Below the pieces are notes generated by a model, which worked only from the letters and a program-made list of their open reading frames with translations, did not search any database and was not told the DNA's origin. Below are positions 45,337 through 56,340 of a stretch of 64,000 nt of DNA, in pieces. The DNA lies in assembly GCA_973895155.1 (NCBI GenBank), contig OZ316891.1, forward strand, positions 20,522,001-20,586,000. Reading direction: 5' to 3'. Each line of letters starts with the position of its first letter. The stretch's first letter is position 1. Made by a program: the position numbers and the translations under genes. Source of the stretch: Marsupella aquatica (taxonomy: Eukaryota > Marchantiophyta).

Positions 45337-47366
45337 CCCGACTCAGGAGGGAAAACCCCTTTACCGGAGCCAAGGAGAGAAGGAGGCCGGAACACAAGCT
45401 GGGAGTGCGAATGTTTGTGGGAGCCTCAAGCCCCGAATCAGAGGCAGAGCAGCTTAAGGCTCCTTCCCACGGAGAGCAAAGGGAGAGGACAGCCTGGAAC
45501 CCAGAGGAGGAACAAGGGCCCGTGATCTGTGAGGCCGTTTTCACTGCAGGACCAGGGGAACAGAGGGGGAAGCAGGGAGTCCAAGCATTGGAGGAGGCGG
45601 TGGAGGACTACAGCAATGATAACTCCAGCTATGGGTCAGATCATCATGTTCCAGGAGTAAGGACCTGTGGCTGATTTATCCCCACGCTTCCAAGAGTAGT
45701 TCGAGGGGACCCCACCCAGCAGAGTAGCCCCGAGTCTCCCCCACCAGAGGTTGCTCCCCCGAGCTTTGATGGCATAAAGCAGACGGCACAAGACTTTCAG
45801 GAGCGACTTAGGGAGGAAGAGAGGGCAGCCCTGGCTAGGGAGAAAGATTTACCAGGAGGAGATTGGCCGAAGGACATCAGTCGGCTTGCCGAAAAAAGAA
45901 GCAACCCTCTTGCCACCGTAGAAGAAATCCGCAAGGCGGCTTGGGAACAGAGGCCGAGGTGGTTGTTGCCGATGACTTCTACTTACTCCACCTATGCTAA
46001 GGATAGAGCCATGGAGTACGGGGAGATGTGTGGGGACCTGGCGCTCAGCATCTTTGGGGAGGACTTGGAGCAAGGACCTTTCTTCCAGAGGGAGAGGTTG
46101 GAGAAGCACCGATTAGAAGAAGCGATGGCTTTGGAGAGAAGCAAGAAGGACGAGGTCATTCGGCGGCTTAGGAAGAAGGAAGCCGAGGTGGAAGTCCTGC
46201 AGGCGGCCAAGAAAGCCCAAGATGAGCTGCGGATTAAGCGGCATGAGCTAAACATCATGCAGGGGCAGTTGGATACCGCTCAGTCTGACAATCAGATTAT
46301 CAAAGATAAACTGACTCGGACCCAAGGAGAGTTGGCCGGCGCAGTCAAGGAAAGAGAGAAATGGAAGCGGGAGCTAAGGGACGCAGAGGAGGCCCACTTA
46401 ACCGCCAACAACCGGGCCATGGCGGAGACTCAAAGAAGGGAGAGGGCGTTGAAAGGAGAGCTCGAAGATATCCGTGGAGCCCTTGAGCAGAAGGAAGCAG
46501 AGTTAGGGAAATCCTATCAAGGGATTATTGCGCTGCAGCAGGAGCTTGCGTCCCTGACAGCCAGCTTCAAGGCCGACCTGCGTGAAAAGGACGACCAGCT
46601 CGACCAGACTTATGCCAAGATGAATAAGATGGAGTCTGTGGTCGTAGCAGAGCTCGACAAGGAGCTAAGAGCAACCCAGGAGGAGAGAGCTACCTTAAAG
46701 AAAGAATTGGAGGAAGCCAAAAAGGAGCTGGAGGAGGCGTGCAAAGACCTGGACGAGACCCAGGAGGAGTTGGAGGAAATCACGAGGAAGATGGAGAACC
46801 TACAGCGGCGGGCCGACATCCAAACGGAGTGGCTGAAGAAACAAGCCGCAGTATTTAAATGCTTGGCTTCATCAGGTCCAACTCCAATTGGGGCAACCCA
46901 GTTACCAGGGGTAGTATTGGCCGAAGGACAAGCCGAGACACTCACCCCGGTGCCGGAGGTAAGTGGCAAGGGGAAGGAACCGGCTGTCGAAGTAGGGAAG
47001 AAGAAGAAGCGGAAACCTTCTAGGTCTGGGAGTTATACGACTTCTCAAGCCGTTGTGACCGAGAAGATAAACCCGGCACCAACCTCCGGCATCGACACGG
47101 CGATGGATCCACCAATCCTAGGAAGTGGGGATGGCAAGGCCGAGGCCGGGACAACCAGTAGTGAAGCCGAGGTACCAGATCCTCCACTAGAACATGTCGG
47201 GGAGGCCGTGGCCGATGCTGAGGCCGAAGCCGAGGGTGGACCCAGTCAAGCCGATGAAGAGTTGACTCGGTCCGGGGCAGGTAATATGTCAGAGGATGGA
47301 CCGACGGTAGTGGCTGCGGGGGAAGCATTGGGGGCGTCCATTGAGGATCCGCCACTGGTTTCGTGA
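45204..47366 (+). pseudogene. Second frame of the 4.7-kb element, long coiled-coil protein
   Basis: The frame opens around 45204 (LAKERRLADAAIR), meets TGA at 45672-45674 and then continues without a stop to 47366. Residues encoded by about 46090-46850 form a long heptad-rich coiled coil (ELRDAEEAHLTANNRAMAE, EEAKKELEEACKDLDETQEE). The tail is acidic and Pro/Gly/Ser-rich with a short basic patch (GKKKKRKPSRSG). It has no zinc knuckle, protease or polymerase motif. A structural Gag-like or DNA-bridging role is possible but unproven. The single TGA is one C-to-T change from CGA. Confidence 0.6.
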
Positions 47367-48280
47367 CGATGCAAGGGCGCCATTCCTTTTAGGAAGGGCG
47401 GACGTGGAGGCAGGAGGCGTGAGTGGGCAGGGCGGGCGCTGATCTCCAAGTTTAGACTAAGGATCAGGATCAGGAGACGGCCCTGACACTTAGATTAGTG
47501 GGATTGCGGATCCACGAGTAAGGGCGATACTTGTGCTCTTGCCTCGCTATACACAGGTAGATTACAGTTAGGTAGATTACAGATAAGTAGATTAGGCTTA
47601 CGTTGCAAGGAATCAGGCGGATCCACAACCAGGATAAGTACCTGGGCTGCGGGGAGTTCGGGGCCTCTTCTTTAGCAAGTTTTTAGTTGCACCAGCAGGG
47701 CTGGGATCAAGTAGTAAGAGAAGCTCTTGGTTAGTTATACAGTGACCCTTGTGTATATTCATGTTTCCTCATGCCTAAGAACTGAATAGAGTTGGCCTCA
47801 CGGCTTAGTTTGTAGAGCTTGTGTATGAGATGTACTGTTTGTATGGCAAGTGCATGGTATAACTCAGTCAGAAGGAGTCATTTTGCTATTTGTGTGTCGC
47901 ATTAACTTGTGTGAAGAGTGCCCACATCAAAGAAGGGAAGTAGCAAAGGAGTGAGAGATGGATGTGTCGAGCTGAGAGAGGTCTTAGCGGCTTAACCAAG
48001 CCAATTGGGGATCATTTCGGCGGCAGAATCCAAACATACCTAATGGAAGACCAGGAGAGGAATACAAGGGAGGGCCTAGAATAGGCCGGCTAAGTATCTC
48101 ATGACCCGATGAAGGATCTGTCCAATATATGTGTGTAAAATGTTAATAGTAGTAGTAGAGGGGATTAACAGCATCCCATGCCGCTAAGCCGCAGAAACGG
48201 CCTCGTCGAGGATGAAACCTGTGGGAATCGGCTTGTGTGGGGGGGTTTCTTGGGTTTGGGGAGCCATGGGAAGCACCACA
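47367..48280 (+). other. 3' noncoding part of the 4.7-kb element
   Basis: No open frame of note. A short direct repeat of TAGATTACAG / TAGATTAG phrases lies at 47560-47600. A G-rich tract at 48237-48247 precedes the terminus. Confidence 0.5.
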
Positions 48281-48285
48281 CTTGG

Positions 48286-48436
48286 TATGGCTGGTCGGCC
48301 TAGAGTGCAGTAAAGCTCTTGTGTGTTCCCATGGACGTAGCCTCATGTGGAGGTGAACCACGTATCTCTTTGTGTCGACTATTGTGCGTTGGATGGTTCA
48401 TGGGCTTGCCGTTGCGAATGTCGTCTATGCTCAACA
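48286..48436 (+). repeat. Right LTR of the copia element, second part
   Basis: Continues the LTR after the 4.7-kb insertion (GGCCTAGAGTGCAGTAAAGC as in the left LTR at about 30911) and ends CTCAACA at 48436, followed by the target duplication ACATT. Confidence 0.88.
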
Positions 48437-48441
48437 ACATT

Positions 48442-50114
48442 GTCATTCTCTAACCCTGTGCATGAGTCATCCTCGGAGTCATCAATCTCTCTTTTGAACA
48501 GTCTTAAGTTTATTAATGTCCAATGTGGAGTCACAGTTGCTAGAAGAGTTACCAGAAGACTAGCTTATACAACATCAGACATTGGAAATTTTATTTTAGA
48601 GAACATAGAAGCAATAACCCCTCATTGTGTAAGAGACGTAGAGTTTCAATTGTTGGGTGATTTTTCGTCAAGGTAACCATAAAATATTTGCTGGTCCATT
48701 TAGAATATTAAAACCCACAGAAAAGACAGGGGAAGAGGAAACTGTTGTGGAGTCAAAAGCCAAGGTTTTGTTCACTGTGAAAGTAGACGATATATATCCT
48801 ATCATTTTGTTTGAGCTACGTGACTGTATCTGTTCAACCTCTCGTGAGTTGTGTGCACATTTAACATGGCTTCTTTGAAACGTAAAGCTCGTGCTATCAT
48901 CCAAGAAGATGTTTCTTTAATGGACAGTGTCATGGAACTCAGTATTATAGTGGGATATCTTGGTGTAGATGTGCATAGTGAAGAGTTGAGTCTGATGGAC
49001 ACACTGATACGATTGTTTATTTTGTCTAGTAGCTCTAGAGAGAGGAGAGTTAGAGAGTCATTTGCACATGCAAATGGTTGTAAGAGCCAGAATCAAATCT
49101 GCCAGGTCGTTTGGTGTCCTTGTTAGGAAATACATGGGTTGGTAGGGTGTGAAGAACATGAATCCTGTAGGTAAAGTGATGTGCAAATCCTTGAGTAATA
49201 GACAATTGCATACATTCAAAGGAATGATAGGTTATTGTTTGAAAGATATGGGTAAAACTCATTTCTTGCATGCAATGTATAAAATTTCTGATGAAGATGT
49301 GATTGCAGGAAAACAACTGCATTCTATTTATGTGCGAGCTGATCTTAAGTCCAGAGTGACTTTGACTAACAAAAATGTTGTAGAAAGAATGTATGTTTGG
49401 TATAAGTATAGGACAGATAGACCTTTGTATGCCACATTTCTTTATACACTAACTGAAATGATGAAATCTGGGATTTTTATTCTTGCATCTAGTTGGATAA
49501 TTCCATTAAATGGACAGGGCATGGAAAAATCCAGAATGACATGTCTTTGTAAATGTATAGTTGACCCATGCAATGTGACTAAGGTTGAAATTGAAGAAGT
49601 TTTTGTACGAAAACCTAGGACTGGCAGTTGGGGAAGATATCATACTGATTCTGAGATTGCAAATGATGAAGAAGCTTCACCAAGGAGTACAAAAACAAAA
49701 CTCTCACCCCAAAAGAGTTGTTTTAAGAGATTGAAGGTGAAAACAGAATCTAATGGAAAATCTGTACATTTTGATGATCTGTTTACAGAGTCTGTCATTC
49801 CTGGAAAGGGAATAACATTTCAGTATCCCCTTGGTGAATATGTATCTGTGAAAGATAGGCATAGGGTTCCCAAGAATGATTATATGGAGACAATTAATTT
49901 GTTGGAAAAGCCTATTGCAGGGGTGAGGAAAGGGAAACAGAAGGTAAGAGATGTGACAGAGCTGGTAGAATTGTCCTCTGATGATGAGAAATTAGCTTCA
50001 GCTGCTGTGTATGAGGATAGAGGCCAAAGTAGTCAAATGAGAAAGGAAAGAGTCTCTATGTTTGGAAAATCACTTTCCAAGGTGAAAAGTGAATCATTTC
50101 ACAAGATTTCATAA
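48442..50114 (+). pseudogene. HUH endonuclease remnant, Replitron-like
   Basis: Coding sequence in pieces: 48490-48676 and 48666-48830 (N-terminal region, two frames), 48866-49058, then 49059-50114 in one frame with a TAG at 49143. The last piece begins HLHMQMVVRARIKSARS, an HUH metal-binding motif, and about 55 residues later has FKGMIGYCLKDMGKTHF, matching the Y-x-x-K motif that carries the catalytic tyrosine. A conserved-looking region follows (RADLKSRV, NVVERMYVWYKYR, SSWIIPLNGQGME). The tail is charged, with VELSSDDE resembling a SUMO-interaction motif. There is no helicase domain. HUH enzymes nick one strand and move single-stranded DNA. The layout resembles Replitron proteins from memory, and the ends are not found. 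Two or three frameshifts and one stop make it inactive. Confidence 0.65.
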
Positions 50115-50179
50115 GGTATGTTTGTGTTATTTTTGTATGTGTATAAAATGTTCTATTTTTGTTTTTGAAATGGCTGGGA

Positions 50180-50275
50180 TGGCGGGAAGGGTGTAGGGGC
50201 TAGTGGGTAAGATAGGGGGTTCTTTGCTTGGAAGGCTGCATCTCGCAGTTTGGGGTTCAATTCCCCATCAGAGAT
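50180..50275 (+). mobile_element. tRNA-derived SINE head
   Basis: GGGCTAGTGGGTAAGA (A-box-like) is followed by GGGGTTCAATTCCCC (B-box-like) about 50 bases later. It lies 65 bases after the HUH remnant. The tail is not defined. Confidence 0.5.
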
Positions 50276-51172
50276 ATTTCTGAGTATATTAAGATACAAA
50301 ATAATGAATTTGCAAAGGTCACCGAAGTACTCAAAGAAAAAGTTGTAGACATTTGTTTTATTTTCCTTCCAATGTCGGCAAAAAAAATTCCGGCATTGTT
50401 TTTTGGTATTTATGCAGGAAAAAAAATTCCTACATTATTTGGGTTATAGCACAAATTGAATTGTTAATTTATTTTATGGCAGTAAAATAAGAAAAGAAAC
50501 ACTAGTGTTTGTTTTTCACATAGAGGGTATGGACTTGACCATATGGCTATTTCTTTTAGAAATACATTACTGCAAGAGTGTATTAAAAGTTTAATTTGCT
50601 AAAAAAACAATCTAGAACAAAAAACATAACGTGGTTGCTCCATATATTTTTGAAGCTGCTATATGGTGAATGCACATTTCAGATTTTGTCTTATTCAGAT
50701 TTTTGTGTCATGTATTTTCATTTCAATCTGCCTTATCAAGGGGCAGCCTTTGTATTCTATACATTTTTAATTAATTTTTAGACCCCTTTAGTTTTAGGTA
50801 TTCTAGAGTGTTTTGAACTTATTTTGGCAGCCCCCTTTCACAGTATGTGTTTTCTTAGAGATGAAACCAAAGGCTCCACCACCACGAGTGAGAGAAATGA
50901 TGCTGAAGAACATGAATGCATAGCCTCTTAAGTTCTCCTCATGTTTTTCTTTCCTAGGTTTATGGTTTTTACTGAAAGGAGTGTCATTCATAAGGCACCG
51001 TGAGTTATGTGCACACATTGTAGCATTGTTTGACTGTACCTTTTCTTGGTCACCGTGCTTTTCTTGGGAGACACTTTACTTATATAACAGCACTTCTATG
51101 CTCTCATATTTTATTTTATTTCAGATCACTACAAGACAAAAAATAAAGCATGTTCTTGGATGAGCATGCCAT
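50276..51172. other. AT-rich intergenic stretch, no gene
   Basis: Only short frames. A phrase near 50999 (CGTGAGTTATGTGCACA) resembles 48843 in the HUH remnant and could be a scrap of the same element. Confidence 0.35.
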
Positions 51173-51772
51173 ATGACAATAGTGAGAACATTTCCACAAA
51201 GCCAGCATGGCCTCTATGACAATGCACTTCTCCAATTAAGACAAAGTGGCTGCAACAACTACATGACTGTAATGAGAACCCGACCACAACAAGGAGTCTT
51301 GCAAGGAGTGTGCACCACACAAGCATTGGGCAAAATGGTCAAATTTGTCAAGTTGGTGGCGCTGCTGGCTCATGGCTTTTGGAATAGAAAGGCAATATAT
51401 TGAGAAAAGCTAGTCAATTCATGGAGATCCTGCAAAACATCAGGACGTGCTATTGGATAGGGTATTTTTTTGAGGTGGCAACTGTTGAGTATTGCTCTTA
51501 GTCTTGTGATCTCTAGGGCTTACCGTAGTTAGGCTAACTCAAGTTAGGACTTAGCTAAGGTTAGCAATGATGCATGTTGTATATAACCAAGGATGCTAGC
51601 CCCTGGTGGATCTTCAGTTCATTGTTGGAGTGGAGCAAGAGAGAAGTAAAGATCTCTTGCTTTCCTGTGGATGTAGCCTTAGTCGTGACCTGAACCACTT
51701 ACTTGTTGTGTTGACTACTTTGTATGATGTTTACATATACATGGTGTTAAGGGATAAGGTTTATACCCAACA
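51173..51772 (+). mobile_element. Copia family B fragment: 3' internal region plus LTR
   Basis: 51173-51482 is the partner of 28877-29185. An LTR follows, from TGTTGAGTATTG at 51483 to about TTTATACCCAACA at 51772, with a TATA-like TTGTATATAACC near 51570. It is clearly related to the family A LTR (TAGGCTAACTC, GGTTAGGACTTAGCTA-like, GTGGA-GTAGCCT) but divergent. No left LTR or pol is present. Confidence 0.7.
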
Positions 51773-52784
51773 ACAACTATTGGAGATATTCCCATGGAAC
51801 TAGCTAGGACCAGAGTGGGGCTCTGAGACTCAAAAGCATGGCTCACTAATTGGAAAGTGCTCATTAATATCTATAAAACCATTGTCATGGATGACACCAT
51901 GAAAGTCATTGTCATGGGTGAGAGTGTACTATGCACAGATTCTCCTTTAATTGAGGGGCTTCACAAGAACTTGGAAACCGATCATTTTTAAGTCTGAGAT
52001 GTAATCCTAGCCATTCAAATGTTAGTGGGAACAAGCCAGGATTCACTTTACATGAACTTGAGGGCAAAATCTGGCAAAATTATTACCTATCCTAGTCACA
52101 TCCTAGTGAGCCCCTTTCTTTAGCTGATGTGTCAGTAAATTTTATCAAAAACTTATTAGGCCATCTCTTTAGGACCTTGCATTCATTTTTTCTTCAAACG
52201 TGTCACATTTTGGCTCGGGCATTTTAATTTAGTTTAGTGTATGCAATAATGGGTGAATTCTTTTAACTTAGTATAGTGTATGCAATCGACCTCTCGTTTG
52301 CAATAATGGGTGAACAGAGACAATTTGTGCCCCCAAATTCTTGTAAAGCCCCTTTATCAGTAAATAAAGTTTCCGTTTTGACCATGTGATCTCTGACCAC
52401 AGTACCGTATGCTAAGACCAGCGACGACAGAAGCAGGTACTGTACTCTGTAGCCGTGAAAGGTATCGTAATAAGTACCGTACGCGCTATTTGCTGAAACG
52501 CTAGAGTAGAGATCTGCCGTCTGCGCAGTCAGTTTAGCCGATAATCGGTACCCATAAACCTTAGATACCTAACCCCGGCTATATATAAGGGAACAGTCGG
52601 AAGTGAGAGTCGGCCACGTCATAAACGGAAGGCCCTATAGAAACGGCGGCAACGAGTTCATTGGAAAAGCCGCCAGAAGAGACGAGCGAAACCATGCCGC
52701 ACAAGCAGTCACAGCCATTCTCTGGGGCCAGCTATATGGAGAGGTGGTGAAGTGTTAAGACAGTGCCGTGCTGAACATTCAAAT
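51773..52784. other. Intergenic stretch with a good TATA box near 52580
   Basis: No gene is recognised. GGCTATATATAAGGG at 52577-52591 is a strong plant TATA motif. An ATG at 52694 opens only an 18-codon frame. The 300-bp duplicated segment begins about 200 bases downstream, so a noncoding or leader transcript starting near 52610 on the plus strand is possible. Confidence 0.35.
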
Positions 52785-53083
52785 CTTTGTATTTAGCGGA
52801 TGGCGCGGTATCTGGAGGGTGTCCCGCTAATGACGTCTCTAAAACGACACATCCCTCCGCCCGATTGCAACGCCACTGTATTGACGTTGTGTCGGGGCAG
52901 CGGCAACCTGTACCTGTGATTACGGTCGACGTATCAATTCTCTCGGTTTCCGAAAGAAGGCGAAATGAATTCTATTTTATTTCCCAACGATTCCCATTAC
53001 TGTACATTTGGCTATTCCTAAGTGCACACTCCCAGGAAGCAGCCAAGGCTTTGCACTTACATGAGATTTGCATTCAGCGGTAA
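52785..53083 (+). repeat. 300-bp duplicated segment, copy 2 (partner 12182-12480)
   Basis: Colinear with copy 1. The 98-codon frame open here (52787-53083) has several stops in copy 1. No flanking target duplication was found. Confidence 0.75.
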
Positions 53084-53179
53084 GACAGTGTAAAATAAAT
53101 TTCCAGACATGCAGTAGGTAAGTAAGAGGATAATTCTGCTTGCTGCACCTTCAGTTATTCCTCTTCCCTGTGTCCCATG

Positions 53180-53830
53180 TCACATTCAATATATTGTCCT
53201 CTTCTCGTGCCTTCCCTACATCCCTATCTCATTACTGTAGCAATAATACCTTTCCATAAAAATGGTATGCACTTCATCGCAAGACTTCCTTGTAGGATTT
53301 TGTGCTCTTACCTGTTAGTGTCCACATGCCCTCATAGAAGTTTATGCACTTACAAAGTGATCAGTTTGTGGAGCCCTCTTTGCGCTTGCTAGAGAGTGCA
53401 AATGTTGGGAGAGAAAGCTCCCTTGGATTGTGCATCCATATCTCATAACTGTAACATTAAGTCTACAAAAAATAGATGCACTTCTCTGTGGGAGTTCCAC
53501 ACAGGAATTCTTGCTCTTACACATAAGTTTCCCAGTCTCTTTTTGACTTACATATTTGTCATTTCAGAGCCATAAGTGCAAAACATTGCAAAATGTCGAG
53601 GAAACAGAGTTCCTCAGATTGTGCATCCTTATCTCACAACTGTACCATTAACTCTCCATAAGGATGGTAGGCACTTCTCCACAAGAGTTCCCCATAGGAG
53701 TTTGTGCTCTTACCCATAACCGTCCACATACTCTAATAGAGGGCGTGGCCCTTACGTAGTTGAGCCCTCTTTGCACTTACAAAACTTACAAATTGCTGGG
53801 GAGAAAAGGGAAATACATCCACCTTGTAAT
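53180..53830 (+). repeat. Degenerate tandem repeat, three units of about 200 bp
   Basis: Each unit has TCTCA-AACTGTA, CATAA-ATGG, GCACTTCTCC-like, TTGTGCTCTTACC and a GAGCCCTCTTTGC phrase in the same order. It lies about 100 bases after the 300-bp segment. Confidence 0.65.
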
Positions 53831-54819
53831 TATCAAGGGTTCACACTTATAGATTGTGCACTTACGACGAAGACGTGACTGTATGGTAAAGCGAAACCGG
53901 GGAAGCGGGGATTCTTATTAGTCTGTAGCAAGAGGAGGCGTGACCGCGAGTTGACTGGGAACCTGCTAGGCATGCGGCGGCGGTGGGCTCTAAGTTGTCG
54001 GCCGCTGGTGGGGGACCGGTAACCAACACCGGGGGCACGAGGAGAATAGGGGCAGTAGTTCAGTCTTCACTCTTCAGACTTCAGAGGGCCGCGAGGGGCC
54101 GCGATTTTCGGCATCGACGGACCGAATTCAAACAGAGCCGTGGAATTGGTCGACCGTCCCTGACGGTAAGGACTGGGGAGTCTTGGGACACACTACTGTA
54201 ATCAGAATCACGCCGCAGACTGATACAGTCTAGGAATGGAATTGGGTACACTGGCAAAGGGCGTGGTAAACGATGTGGGGATTCTGGGCTGCCGTAATAA
54301 AGTGACGTCGCAATCGTGAGTCGGTCCCAAAAGGATGGAGCGAAGTCAAGTTTGAAAAAATATAATTCTGCCGTCTGTCCGGTGCCACCTCGAATTCAAA
54401 GCCGGCCCTCGAGTTCGAAACCGGCTCACTAATAAGAGCATCTCCAAAGTTCCTGGGTTTGGTTAGTGCAAATGCTCAATCTCATAATACCTTTCTGAAA
54501 TTCTGGGCTTACCCTAGGACCATGAGATTCACGCAGTAACATGGGAGCAACTTTCAAGTATTTTGTCACCAAAGTCACTCTAATTGACAATGATGTCACT
54601 TTTGTGTTTTGATATGTCATGGTTTCATATATGGACTACAAGCTCACTAGAATGTAATCTCTGTTGGTAATCACACATCAAAATATGATTATATTCATTG
54701 ATTGAAAAAAAATTATTTATCATGATATGTAGGGGTGTCGTACAATGTATATGTCATATTTTGATGTGCAGTTATCGAGACCCGTAATTATATACATTAC
54801 AAGAGTGGCATATTCATAA
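53831..54819. other. Intergenic; GC-richer island 53880-54230, no gene
   Basis: The 72-codon frame at 53983-54201 is Gly/Arg-rich and unrecognised. The rest is AT-rich without a frame. Confidence 0.35.
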
Positions 54820-55155
54820 GTACACGAGGCCCTATGCCCATGTGCTGCAAGGTGCAAGGAAAGCCGGCCTTTAGAGAGTCGGTTTGGGGCATTGGGGGGC
54901 AACATTGGGAAGCACATATGCGCCAGGCCAATGTCTTCCATCAATGATCAAAAGAAACTACCAAATGATGGTGTCTTTTTGGGCCCCCTTTTGTATGTTG
55001 ACTATTTAAATGAAATTTATTTGGTTTTTTAAGACAAAGAAAAAATAGTCAAACTAATCCAAGGGCTGTGGATCTTTTTTGCCCATGAGCTTTTTTTGTA
55101 CTGGGGACAACGGATGGAAAAATACGGGATCCCTTATTATAGTTGTAAATTTTTA
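54820..55155 (+). repeat. Dispersed repeat, copy 2 (partner 25550-25815)
   Basis: The same ordered phrases as copy 1, with an internal extra segment around 54965-55055. Confidence 0.6.
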
Positions 55156-56340
55156 TTTTTTTTCAATAGTTGTACATTAGAAACACTGGCAGAGTTGTAA
55201 ATTTGAACATCGTTATTGACAATGTCCTTCAAATCTGTAGCTAATCATTCTTGACATTCTATACAGCCACGGTTGCCTTTCAACCTCAAGACCTTGCACA
55301 CAAGAGAAAAGAACTGGAAATTCTGCCTCCATGTCATGAAGACATCCTACCATTGACGGAGACTCTAACAATAGGTAACGTACAGCCATATTCATGGTAA
55401 AGGATACCGTCACATAAGTTCTGTGACCTATTCTTTTACTTTCAGGTGCATAGGATCCACGAAGGACATAACGTTCATGTGATCCATCCATCCAAGCATC
55501 CATTATTTTCCTGGGATCAAAGCTATATAGGAGCCATTATAGTCTCCAATACCCCAGGTAGTTCCAACATATTACAACCAAGCATAAATGGAAGAGCAAG
55601 GGTGTGGTTTACGTGATTAGAGAGGATTCAAGAGGAGTTCCGAGATGAGTTGGGCTGCAATTTCCATAAGCAAACCAGCTGCCTGCTAAACAGCCAGGGG
55701 CCATTTTGAATGGGCATTGGCCAGCTAGTAAGTTGTCGTATATCTTGCTACTTGAGTAAAAATTCACTTTGACTTTCCCAGGGTAACACTTTGCCATTAG
55801 CATTTTACTCTATTTGCAAATTCTAGCTAACCATGACTTTCCACATAATAATAGCCAGTCTAGATCAAGATATGCACTTATGGTTATTTGCAAACTCTAC
55901 TTAAGCATGATCTTCTGCAAAAATTTGACATTCTTGTGTTACTGTCATCCTTATTTGATCCCATGAAAATCTCTAGGTTTCCAGGACCCTTTAATCTCCT
56001 CCGAGATAGATCATAGTATTTGAATGTCTGGAGCATCTTTACACCAAGCACACTCATGTGTTTGCCTTGGGACTGAGAGGGAATCCATCCAACCTTGAAT
56101 ATTATCATTGCAGTATTGTGGGGTAGCCCACAGGAGGAATTACGCAGGAGATCTGCTAACAAGAAGGAGAGCGGATTAAGGGGGAAGGCTTCTAAACAAG
56201 GACCTAGGGGATAATCAGAACTCCTACCACTACACAGGATAGAGTCTCTTTCAAGCTCTCCTTCTGCAAACCAACCGTTCTTTGGTCTTGTCTGTGCTCC
56301 CCCTTCCATTTTATGCTATGACCCTAAATTAATCTAACTA
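55156..56340. other. Minus-strand open frames of unknown status
   Basis: Frames of 96 codons (55503-55213), 64 codons (55803-55609) and 141 codons (56309-55884) lie in series on the minus strand. The direction is consistent, but I recognise no family and could not build a spliced model with clear borders. They may be exons of an unknown gene, transposon scraps or chance. Confidence 0.25.

Larger units (their letters stand above)
43571..48280 (+). mobile_element. 4.7-kb TG...CA element inserted in the copia LTR, target duplication CTTGG
   Basis: The insert starts TGTGATGCC and ends GCACCACA. It is flanked by CTTGG on both sides (43566-43570 and 48281-48285), and the empty site is confirmed by the uninterrupted left LTR. 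TG...CA ends and a 5-bp duplication are typical of LTR retrotransposons, but I find no long terminal direct repeat. The ends form only an imperfect 8-bp inverted repeat. It encodes two decayed frames, no reverse transcriptase, integrase or transposase, so it must move in trans or is internally deleted. The class is unresolved. Confidence 0.8.
30708..48436 (+). mobile_element. Ty1/copia element with two nested insertions, target duplication ACATT
   Basis: The left LTR begins TGTTAGATATT at 30708. The right LTR begins at 43378, just after a polypurine tract (GTCAAGGGGAG), and ends CTCAACA at 48436. Both outer ends are flanked by ACATT (30703-30707 and 48437-48441). The left LTR matches the right for about 255 bases and then jumps to the reverse transcriptase, so gag, protease and integrase are gone. 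A CACTA element (32268-43161) sits in the internal region and a 4.7-kb element (43571-48280) splits the right LTR. The element is dead. Confidence 0.9.

Noticed and set aside
43571-48280. Intact LTR retrotransposon
   Set aside because: The ends and target duplication fit, but comparing the first and last several hundred bases by eye shows no terminal direct repeat, and there is no pol gene.
48442-50114. Endogenous geminivirus-like Rep or Helitron
   Set aside because: The HUH and Y-x-x-K motifs are shared with both, but there is no helicase domain, no capsid gene and no Helitron-type second tyrosine or hairpin end. A Replitron-type origin fits better.
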